A program made the position numbers and the translations under genes. 64,000 bases of DNA, taken from assembly GCF_014066305.1 (NCBI RefSeq), contig NW_023501060.1, forward strand, positions 372,001 to 436,000. The letters run 5' to 3'. This DNA comes from Letharia columbiana. Its lineage: Eukaryota > Ascomycota > Lecanoromycetes > Lecanorales > Parmeliaceae. This document shows, one piece after another, positions 1 to 9,800 of this stretch (positions within the stretch are counted from its first letter, which is position 1; each line of letters begins with the position of its first letter). Under the pieces are notes generated by a model. It had not been told where the DNA came from, ran no database searches, and was given only the letters and a program-made list of their open reading frames with translations.

Positions 1-583
1 TCTCTTCCTAAATTCTTTCGTATCCTCTCTCCATAATCTCGCCGCCTCCACATTCGCCGGACTCTCATCATTCGGACTACTCAGCATACTGATCACGCTC
101 AAGAGTATTGTTTCGGGCGTTTGAACCGGCGACCACCGTTCGCTGGCAGACTCGTACCCGTATGGATCGTTGGCAGGCGCATGGAGGATCGAGATGCAAA
201 CGTCGCCGGAGGGATAGACTGTGTAGGACAGCACGGCTCAGCAGGGACTTCAGTAGTGAGGAAATACGACATACCGTTTGGGTGGAATATCGGTGTCTGG
301 AACGTCATCTTGGGTGGCAGATGTGGGTATTCGGGTGGGAATATGAGATGAGCGCGGTAGAATCCTCCTGTATCTCTTCCATCAGCCTTCCCCTTACTCT
401 TTCAACAGCAATATTCCGGTACGTACCGCCGTAGTACTTGCAGTCGTCGGAAATCATAAGCATGACCTCCCACTCGAAGACGTTACTCCCAATGAGACCG
501 CAACTTATGCCGGGAATGTCCTTATCGCTTTGCATCAACTTGAGCTGGCGACTCAAGAGCCCGGAGGCTGCTGAGCTCACCAT
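1..583 (-). CDS. Ubiquitin-conjugating enzyme E2, UBE2G1/Ubc15-like (3' end outside window)
   Basis: An E2 enzyme that takes ubiquitin from E1 as a thioester and passes it on with an E3 ligase; this family is often linked to protein quality control. Exons on the minus strand are 583-427, 367-275 and 218-<1, with introns 426-368 and 274-219 that keep phase. The spliced protein shows the N-terminal helix (SGLLSRQLK), the core [19 protein letters not shown], the [11 protein letters not shown] active-site region (catalytic Cys in GDVC), the acidic-loop insertion typical of the G class ([14 protein letters not shown]) and the [14 protein letters not shown] segment. The start at 583 sits in the context caccgccATGG and matches the usual family N-terminus; the reading frame stays open upstream to 673, so a longer N-terminus is possible. 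The last few C-terminal residues lie beyond base 1. UBE2G1 and UBE2G2 are close relatives, so the exact subclass is less sure than the family. Confidence 0.9.
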
Positions 584-888
584 GGCGGTGTGTTCGGAGC
601 CCAGTAATATCGTGTTGAGGAGTTCAGCACCGGATTGAGAGGTTGATGGGGCATCATGCTCAAAGTAAGACAAGGAAGCGTCGGACCGAGATGCGGACTC
701 GGGGGGTTGTCGGTTGCGCTAAATTCATGCAAGTTACCTAAGGAGCGCTTTCATAAATACGACACAGGATTTCGCTGTTAGTGTTCAAGCCGAATCTCAG
801 ATGGAGCACTTCTCAATAGAAACAATGAGCCATCGTCCTGATCGATCACCTTTTCTGGTATTGCTACATCCACAACGCTCCATTCACA

Positions 889-1345
889 ATGACCTCCCTT
901 ACCCCGAATCCCACACCCTTCCAAGCATGGCTCATCTCCCGCAATGCAGACACGCTCCTTGTTCACTCGGCTGTAGAGATCGAGTATATGATCAAAGACC
1001 CAAGCCATCACATCGAATATCTTCTACCCGATAATTACATCTCCTTGCTCGAAAACAGCTGCAAACGCTCACTATAGCACTATTCACTTTAGACTCCGTT
1101 GATGGACCAATGCTGGCGTGATACGCTGGTTTCCTCTGACGAACACGGAAGCGGTACAGCTACTCTTCAGCTTAGAAAGGGTCTGGGACCCCATCTTCTG
1201 GGTTCACGAGGGAACGGAGGAACACGAGGAGCCTTTGTTCGGCGCTTGTGCGTATTGGCCAGAGTTGAAAGAGGCCCTTGGGTATGAGGTTTGGACTGAC
1301 GAGCAGTTGGCCGAGTGGAAGCTGAAGAGCGGGTATGGTGCCTAG
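889..1345 (+). pseudogene. Small unidentified fungal ORF with two single-base frameshifts
   Basis: Three adjacent pieces read as one continuous protein if two frameshifts are allowed. Piece 1 starts at ATG 889 (MTSLTPNPTPFQAWLISRN..) and runs to about 1058. Piece 2 is in another frame at about 1062-1118 (QTLTIALFTLDSVDGPMLA). Piece 3 is in the third frame, about 1118-1345 (VIRWFPLTNTEAVQ..., ending in KSGYGA). No GT-AG intron with correct phase joins them; one missing base near 1059 and one near 1119 would restore a protein of about 150 residues. I do not recognise the family. Because housekeeping genes in the same window read cleanly, decay is more likely than poor sequence, but two assembly errors cannot be excluded. 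Confidence 0.5.
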
Positions 1346-1648
1346 TTCACGGACAGCTCATCACGAGAAGCCGACTGAATTTGCTTTGCGTTATCCATAA
1401 ATGAAGATTAAAATACAAGTAAGCCCTCAAGATTGAGACTAAGGTGTGAATGCTGCGGGCCGGACAAAGCAACTCCGTCGAAAAATGGAAGACTGTCCAA
1501 TGCTAGCTATACAAGATATTAATTCCACCAGACATTATGACCACTCTGAAACTAATCACATGCACTTTGATTGCCAAAACAAGAATGGGTATCTTGTCAA
1601 ACTAAGGAGTCATAACACATGATGATCGCAGCGATTTCTCCGTTACTC
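1346..1648. other. Intergenic spacer between converging genes
   Basis: No coding signal, repeat or RNA gene seen. It lies between the 3' ends of the frameshifted ORF and the GPI-protein gene. Confidence 0.5.
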
Positions 1649-2619
1649 CTAGATTAGCACACGTCTCAACACTAATCCCATCACGAAAGCGCTAACGAAA
1701 GCTGAAATATTTGGCATCAGGGCGGTTCCAAAGCTCTTCCTGGTTGCGGAAGCTGCAAGTCTTGTTGTAACAGTGGTGACCTCTGGTGCAACGGTGCTTC
1801 CTGGCACGGTAGTCAAAGCCTCGGCCATAACAGACCCAACGGTACTGCCGCCCGTGATTGTCAAGGCTGAGATTGTAGTCGAGATGACGGAAGGCGAAAC
1901 CGTTGTGCCAGGTATCGTGGTGGTATATGTGACCTCTTGACCTAATGCCGTTACCGGTATGGCACTACCAACTCCTGAGGCAGTGTCTTGTGTAGGCAGC
2001 GTCAGAGTCGCAGTGTTTGGAGGAGTCGCGGGCGTGCCGTAGATATTGCCTGATGATCCGTCCCCCAGTGTGTAGTTTCCCGTGAGCAGATTCGCTGTAG
2101 AGCCGTCGGTCGAGGTGTAAGAACCGTCATGGACTTGACCGTAGGATCCGCCAGGGAGAAAGAAGTTCGTGGTATAGTTATCCTAACAGATCAGCAATTG
2201 AAAGGCAAGAGGTTCAGTCGTGTGCTGCTTACATAGCAAAAGGAAAGCTCGAAGTCCTGGAGAAGAAGACAGATAGTTCCATCGGCACCTTCAATGAGGA
2301 TCAGTACCAACTATGTTGGTCCGGACACCAGACGCTTACAGCACAGACTGCCTCCTGATGCGCGGGTCTCAATCGCGCAAGTGTCTTGCCCAGCCTCTCG
2401 CTTTGCTAAATTAGCGCTATCGAGGGTGTCCACGACATCGACAAAGAGAGAAGAAATTCCAGTGCCAATCGGAGGTTCATTTGTTGTAGCGGCGCCTTTG
2501 GGGCTGCATACAGTGTAACTGCTGCTGCAAGCGCCTCTGGCATGCAAAGTGTCATCGCATGCGATAACGTGGGCGTAGGAGAGGAGAAGCAAAATGAACG
2601 TGGTTGATGGAAGCATCAT
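1649..2619 (-). CDS. Secreted Ser/Thr-rich GPI-anchored cell-surface protein
   Basis: Probable cell-wall or plasma-membrane anchored protein of unknown function. Exons 2619-2334, 2288-2233 and 2182-1649 join in phase. Residues 1-20 are a signal peptide (MMLPSTTFILLLLSYAHVIA). A Cys-rich N-terminal part follows (CDD.., ACSSSYTVC, DTCAIE, LCCKRADGTICLLLQDFELSFCY), then a repetitive Gly/Ser/Thr section (STDGSTANLLTGNYTLGDGSSGN) and a Thr/Ser/Val stalk with two copies of a TTxPGxTVxPxV motif. The C-terminus (LMPNISAFVSAFVMGLVLRRVLI) is hydrophobic, as in GPI-attachment signals, although it ends with a few charged residues. A conserved fungal family of this layout exists as hypothetical proteins; I know no assigned reaction. 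The start at 2619 is chosen because it places the hydrophobic signal at the N-terminus; an upstream in-frame start at 2724 would bury it. Confidence 0.8.
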
Positions 2620-4340
2620 GAAAGCGAAATTGGTTGATGGATTGGATCGAGGTCGGTGCACAAACAAATCGATGGAAGAGTGGAGGTTGTAGAAGCTTGG
2701 GCGCTGAAGACGGAAGTATTTCAAAGAGTGTGTGTCCTATCACAAGTGTTGAGGCGCAAGGTACAGATGCGCCGTCGCAGGAGGGACATAGATAGTAAAC
2801 CCAGCGGCGCATAAGGGCGGCAATTTCGCAGCCACCGAGCCAATCCCGTCTTCCGACACGGTTTTGTGGGGAAATGGTCTTATCTATATTTATTTCCATT
2901 ATTTGGTCTGGTCTTCGATCCACGAATACATCCGACGTCTCATCTACGAGCACATCTAGAGAATGTGGAAGGTGGATAATCGTCAGCCTTACGACGATAA
3001 GATCCAAATCTCAACTAGGGCCCTGGATTTCCCCACAGAAAGGGACGCTACGAGACAAGCTTAAATCTATTTGGGGACCAGCATTCTGTTCCTAACTTCC
3101 TATCGCATCTTACCGCTGTAAAGAACTCACGCCCGAGGTCTACTGATAGAGCCTCAAGCTATCTATGAAACCAATAGCAAGATGATATAAAGTCAACCCT
3201 AGCTCAGAAGGAGACTCGTTTGCGAAAAGTCGAAAAATGTCGTCTTCTATGACCTTCACCCTCATTTACTGGTTAGCAGGTAAGAGGGTCCTTCTCTCGC
3301 ACACGCAAGGAGCTGGAGAGGTCTCCAAGCCAAAGATCGCGCCATTGAAGGTCGGCCCAAATTGCCAGAGTTACCAGCTTCCGAAAGTTCCCTTCATGTC
3401 TCCACCGAATCCAGACGAGTGCTACCAAGAATCTCAATGCTAAGGTCAAAGCAATGTCAAATATGATTCACGGATTTCTTAAGAATGATCGGATGTATGC
3501 CGTTGCCTCTGGGTACCCTAGCAATGGGTCACTGGAGCCTTGCGCTGCCGTAGGGTATCCCATTCGTCGATCGTCAATCTCATCAAAACGATGTGCCCTT
3601 TACGCCTTGCTGTACTTTGCCCCCTTGGCCCCCAACATCACACCGGTTGAGTTCCGTCATGCATGCATGGGTTATAAGGCTTCTCTGCGGAAAAGGTGCC
3701 CCTTTGATGGGCCTAAGACTGACCTTATGGATGGTACCGCGCTAAAGCAGTCCCGCAGTACACGCCCCAAGAGATCCTTATTGGGAGGCTTCCGAGGTCA
3801 GCCAGTCTATAGTCCCCACCACTGCCTCTAAAGCCCCTTCCCAAGGTCACATTAGGTGTCGCTATCATCACCACAAGCGACAGTGCAAATGAGGGTAAAT
3901 GTGCAAATGGGGGTGGAAACGAGTAGCGCAAAGCGCTAACCTCATGCGCTTAGCAAGGCTTGGCAGATTGTAGAACAAAGGACCTCGCTGGCAAAGGCGG
4001 ATTCGCAATGTGATTCGAGATGATACTGATCATCTAGAAAGTCAGAATTGCATTTCTTTTGAGCATTTCAAAAGCATCGGCTTCATTAAAGGAAGACATT
4101 AATGACATTAATGCCTCAATATTGGCGGAGAAGTTCGCCTCGGAAAGGCGGGATAAATACATTCGGTATTGATTGGTGGTGCTAGGTATCAGCCGCACAC
4201 TAAAAATGTCAGAAAATCAATAAAGAGACGTGACTTTGGATTTCATCAGTTGATTTTTTTGATTTGTTTGATTTGTTTGATTGGAATTCAATTTTGGCTG
4301 ATGCTTCTTCTCTTCCTGTTGTAACTTGTAAAGCTTTTTC
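2620..4340. other. Gene-poor interval, only weak ORFs
   Basis: About 1.7 kb without a recognisable gene. A 68-codon frame at 3237-3443 begins MSSSMTFTLIYWLA and ends in a Cys-containing tail (NCQSYQ..DECYQESQC); a possible intron starts after LA. A 125-codon frame lies at 3454-3831. Neither matches a family I know and neither has clear supporting signals. A short direct repeat (gacattaat twice) sits near 4096-4112. Confidence 0.4.
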
Positions 4341-6194
4341 ATGGAGTTGCTCCCTGTCGCGCAATCAAAGGACCAAGGAAGAGAACAACAACATGAGGAC
4401 GATGCATCCACCACAAATCTGCTCGCCCCTCCACGCCCTCAGTCTCAGCGCTTTCATTCTCACGACCATCAGTCTTCGCACTCCAACCGCTCTCAACCAC
4501 CAAGACTGTGGCAAATTTCCTGGTGGCTTCTCACCATAGTCCTGAGCGCTTTCATTCTTGCCACGGTCAAGATCTACCATTCTCAGGGTAACTTTGACTC
4601 TGCGCAGAAGCATGTCTTCAATACCATTACCACGGCTTTGATTCTAGCTTTGGGTCTGAATTTCTTCGTAAGCCATCAAGCTCGCGCCCTCAGCGATATG
4701 CAGTCAGACTGATCTATGTCCGGCTTGGCAGGAAGCATTCAAATCCTTAGCTAAAGGCTACAAATGGAAAATATTAGAGCAGGCATATTACACTCGTCAA
4801 GAGAAGGGATTGATTTCCAACATCGAGAACCTGACTGATGTGCTGGTCCTTGGCTGGGAATCTCTCGTAAAGCCTTACAGGAAGCCCTGGACGGCACTGT
4901 TGTGCATCGCATGGGTGAGAACGCCCCCAAATTTACTCACACATTTGTTTAACATTCTCTCATCGAGAATCTGTCATCGTGGCTTGTTTACTCAAGATGC
5001 TCTCAAATGTTTTCTCCTCCTAACGCTCACTGATTTACGCCCTAGATTGCCATCAACATTGTAAGCTTGCCTTTTGTATTCGCATCTGCTTAGCTTACGG
5101 AGGTCTTCTTTAAGCTCGCGCAAGTTTCAGTCGCAATGATCAGTCTGACATACAGCGTCGTGGATGGCACAACCTGGAACAATACGTATACAAGACCCGG
5201 TGTCGCCAGCGCATCCAATTTGAAATGCTACGCTTTCGGTCCCAAAGGTCGTTGTGGTGAAGGCAACCAAGCTCGGGCCCATGCGTATGGAGATATGGCT
5301 TTGGCATTCCCTTGCGGCGCCTACAACGATACCTCACAGATATTAACGTCCCGACAAAACTCCCGCTATTATTGCCGACGGACCCGTCATCAACAGGAAT
5401 TTGCATATCGCTTCAACGAGTATAATCTTAATGATACGCAGCAAGCATACCCAATATTTACTCAACGAATCGTCACAGCCTCGGCTGGACAATGTTTCAA
5501 CTATACAATGGTCGGTGATCCTCGTGATCTACCGGATGGCAATGTCTTCTACGAGTATAGCAATGGCACCTTCAGTAGCAACATTACAATCCCTGGTCAA
5601 AGTGGCGCTTGGGATGGTACTACGTATATCTACAGAGGATCCAAACCTCCAGAAGAAGCGGAGCTATATGCATGCGGCCCTCGGTGTTTATGGATGTGGG
5701 CCCACAAATCCCACGGTCATGGCGAGCCATCTACGTTCTACCAGTGTCCCATCACCGTAAACCCAGTGAGCAATACATCGAACGATACACAGCAAATCTC
5801 AGACGGCATGGCCCGTCTCGCAGCCGCGTCAATCGCAACACAAGGTCGCCCCATCAACGCAAACGTCTCGAGAGAATATCAACTCTATGCCTTTGGGTAA
5901 TTGCAACTCTCTCATGATCCCCCTAGGGCGGAAAATGGAGCGCTGACTCTCTCTTCCAGGTCTCACTGGGAGGTGCACTTCAAAGAACCCGACCAGGTCG
6001 GCGCGAACATGGCCGAGTTCGCAATCGGATCCATCTCCACGATGGCGTGGACGAATCCTCGAATTCCAGTCAAAGGCTTGGTGCCTTACCTCGGCAGTCA
6101 CGTCGAAGTGAATTGGTATTACCTTATACCACTGGTTGCCGGCATTAACGGCGCCCACCTAGCGCTCTTCATGTTAAACATTTACGCTACATAG
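4341..6194 (+). CDS. Fungal multi-pass membrane protein with N-glycosylated ectodomain, C-terminus probably truncated
   Basis: Member of a fungal-specific family of unknown function. Exons 4341-4667, 4732-4914, 5046-5060 (a 15-nt microexon), 5115-5896 and 5960-6194 keep phase. The N-terminus is polar, followed by a membrane span (ISWWLLTIVLSAFILATVKIY), a hydrophobic stretch FNTITTALILALGLNFFEAF, and a third span built across the microexon (WTALLCIAWIAINILAQVSVAMISL). The large middle part has Asn-glycosylation sequons (NNTY, NDTS, NYTM, NGTF, NITI) and many Cys, so it should face outside. The last exon carries a conserved-looking tail (NWYYLIPLVAGINGAHLALFMLNIYAT) that stops at 6194, just before the AT-rich island. 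Relatives, as far as I remember, continue with a cytoplasmic stretch, so this copy may have lost its end. Domain identity is inferred. Confidence 0.7.
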
Positions 6195-6284
6195 CTGAAC
6201 TACAACATATGTACCGAAAGAGCCGGCGTGAAGGTCAGTACGCAGGTACCTATCCCTGCGGGTGCGTTTAATATCTCTAGAAAA

Positions 6285-6690
6285 ACGCGATCAATTATAA
6301 AAAAAAGGAAAAAGTTCTTATATAACTTTACGTATTTTTTAAATTATTTTAATAATATAATTATAGAAATAGAAGTATAAATAAATAAATCGAGTATTTT
6401 CTTTAAAAAGAATAATCGATAATTATATTTTTTTAATTAAATATATAATTATTAATTATAATATAAATAAAAAGAATATTTAAATTTAATAGAATAGATT
6501 TAATAGTTACTTCGTAATTATAATTAATATTATAATATACGTAATATATAAATATTACGTATCGAGCTATATATTAAAGAAAAATGAAATTGAATAAAAA
6601 GGGTTTGCCTTAAATGGAACACCGTATTAGCCTTCCTCCGCCGTAGTGAGCGGGGAATCTTCGGGGAGCGGATAAATTTAAAAAAAAAAT
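6285..6690. repeat. AT-rich island, RIP-like repeat remnant
   Basis: Composition changes abruptly: about 6285-6600 is almost only A and T (runs such as ttttttaattaaatatataa), with isolated cg dinucleotides, and a short GC-normal patch at about 6605-6670 before another A/T run. This is what repeat-induced point mutation leaves in Pezizomycotina. No open frame or terminal repeat is visible, so the element type is unknown. It lies between the shortened membrane-protein gene and the purine gene. Confidence 0.6.
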
Positions 6691-6848
6691 CTGTTGTATT
6701 TAAGCGATTTACACCGCTGCAGGTTCCGCTCAAAGAATTTCAGTCACTGTGTGCCATTCTTTGCCAATCCATCCTAATGACATGGCCGCATGATTACGAT
6801 ACTCATTAATCTCGAATACGCATCAGCCTGGGGAAAGGATAGATCAAA

Positions 6849-9800
6849 ATGGCTTCGAAGAATGAGCGATATCGCGTTTTACTCGTTGGCTCTGGAGGTC
6901 GAGAGCATGGTAAGTCAGTCCATCTCATCACTTTCCGGCTTGGCTTCGTGGTCTGTTCTGCTCCATGAAACGGCAGTAGGGTGCCCAAAGTCATGTCAGG
7001 CGCTGAACGCTTGAACACTTTGACGACTTCGCTACGGATGGGGACTAGTCCCACTACTCAACGCTTTTCATCGTTTCTTAATAGTAAGCAGCAATGGCGT
7101 GACTTTGGGCATTTCCCTGTGGAGGCGGTGGAACTTATGCTGCTCACCGCTTCCTTTGGCGATTTGACATTTTGTCGATGGGCTTTTTATAGTCAATCTA
7201 CCAAACGATTATTCGGTGTGTCGTGTTGTCCGCCAGAGGCAGATTGACTTTCACGATTGAACTGTGGTTGTGTTACAATCTTCTACTCTGGTTCTTTGTA
7301 TGCGTCATCTGACAAAACAATGACGATTAGCAATTGCCTGGAAGTTGGCGCAATCACCCCTACTGGAGAAAACCTACGCATCACCCGGGAACCCTGGCAT
7401 TGCGAAAGAGCCGAAGACAGAGATCGTTCCAAAGAGCGAAGTAAGCCCCGACGACTTCCCAGCGCTTGTAAGGTTCGCTACGGACAAGTCCATCAACCTG
7501 GTGGTAGTTGGCCCAGAGGTGCCAATCTGCAATGGCATCGCGGATTACTTTCGCGCTGTGGGCATCAGATGCTTTGCGCCATCGATACGGGCAGCCCGGC
7601 TGGAAGGTTCGAAAGCCTTTTCGAAAAACTTCATGATCAGAAACTCGATCCCAACAGCAAAGTTCCAGACGCACAACGACTATGAAAGTGCCAAGATGTA
7701 TCTTGATGAGGTAAATTTTCGAACCTGCCTAAAAGCAAGTGGCCTCGCTGCGGGTAAAGGAGTCCTGCTGCCATCGACGAAAGAAGAGGCTCACGAAGGA
7801 CTCAAGGTAATTGAATTTCCGTGTCATTTTTCCGCTTTCCGGGATGCATTTCTTAAATCTATCACAATGTAACAATGCTGATCTCGAAAATTAGGATCTG
7901 ATGATCGAAAAAAAATTCGGTGGAGCTGGCAACGAAGTTAGTGGTGCCTTTTCTTCCCTTTTCGGACCCCTTGCCCCAAAATTCTATCCCAGAGTAGCAA
8001 TACTGACTTCGGCAACTACTAGGTAGTCATCGAACAGTACCTTTCAGGGCACGAAGTTTCTATCATCAGCTTCTGTGATGCATATACGATCAAGAGTCTT
8101 CCCGTGGGGCAGGATCATAAAGCAGCGGGCGATGGAGATAGTGGACCCAATACGGGTGGTAGGTTATTTCTTCAACACTATCGCCATCCTTTTCAACTGT
8201 CTTTTGGAGCTATGAATCATGTCTCAGAAGCGTGAGCTCTCAAGATCTGCACCACTGGCCCATCCTCTAATCCCCAAATCTATATACTGACTCCGCTTGA
8301 AGGAATGGGAGTCTACTCTCCATTGCCAAAGTCAATCATTTCTGACGCTCTGCTCACGAAAATACACGAGACGATACTTCAGCCAACTATCGACGTAGGT
8401 CTTCGGAATCCCCTTTCTCCATATTGTGGCCTAAAGATGGGTTCTGCGACATGTCTCGGAAGTAGAAGCTCCGTAGACATGATTCACGACTCTTTTGAGC
8501 CCTTTAGAAAGCATTCATTGACGCCGAAGTCTTCTGCAGGCTCTTAGAAGAGAACGCATGCCCTTTTGCGGCTGGTTGTTTACTGGTTTGATGCTTGGTG
8601 ACAATGGAGAAATCAACGTCCTTGAATATAATACGAGGGGTAGGCGTTCGATTTAAGTCCTGAACAGCCAGTGCTTACTTTTCGAACGCAGGCGGTGATC
8701 CCGAAATCGAGACTCTACTCCCTTTGATGGAGTCAGATCTTCTAGAGGTTATGGTTGCATGTACCGATAATTACCTTGACACTGTCGATGTTAAATGCAG
8801 CAATGCTACAGCAGTGACTGTCATAGCCGCAGCCTCGGGGTACCCTGGCCCTTTTGCAAAGGACGACCTTATATCCATTGATCATAGCGGTAAGCAGAAA
8901 TTCCCTTTTTTGAATATGAAGTGTGATTCGTTTTTTGAATATGAAGTGTGATTCGTTTTTGTTAGAAGGTTTCAACTCTACAAAGGCGAATCTACGCTCT
9001 CCTATCAAAAGTCCCTGGGCATTAAACACTAAGTAGGTCTCATCAGTACTAACATTCCAATAAGCAATCAATCCCGAGACCGACCACATATTCTACGCCG
9101 GCACCACTCGCGACTCCGCTGGCCAACTCCTGACATCCGGCGGCCGCGTCTTCGCAGCCACAAGCACCGGCCCCACCCTCGAAGCCGCCCTCCAATCCGC
9201 CTATAAACTCATATCCTCCATCACCTTCAAAGGCATGCACTATCGTACCGACATCGGCCACAAAGCCCTTCCCCACCTCAAAAACACCACCACCACGGCC
9301 AAAGACGTCCTTTCCGTCTACGCCTCCGCCGGCGTCTCCATCGAAGCCGGCAATACCCTGGTCAAACAAATCTCTGGGTACGTGAGATCAACAGACCGGC
9401 CAGGCGCATCAACAGAGGTAAGTGTTTTCCGAGTTACATTTCCATGTTCTTTGGCCAGACTCGAGCTTTTCTACCAAGCAAGTGTCTAAAGTTATACCGG
9501 TCACCGTGGGCTATCTCGGATTGACGTGAAAGAATTGGATTGTCCGGCCATTGTAATTCCACGCTTACATCGTCGAATCCGCGAAGCAAGCAGGTGCAGT
9601 TCTGGTTAATCCCTTTGTGGTGCTGCGACATGTCTCGATGTAGGAATCCTTAAAAGAGCAATGCTAACACTCCTCTATAGCTAGGTGGTTTCGGAGCGAT
9701 GTTCGATCTCGAAGCCGCCGGCTACACTACTCCACCAACACTCGTAGTAAGCTCCGATGGCGTGGGCACGAAGCTTTTGATCGCGCAAGCGGTGGGAAAG

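Noticed and set aside
1041..1095. Intron joining the broken frames of the ORF at 889-1345
   Set aside because: No donor/acceptor pair gives the right phase, and the region between is itself coding-like in the third frame.
3454..3831. 125-codon plus frame in the left gene-poor interval
   Set aside because: No motif, no splice support, irregular composition; probably chance.
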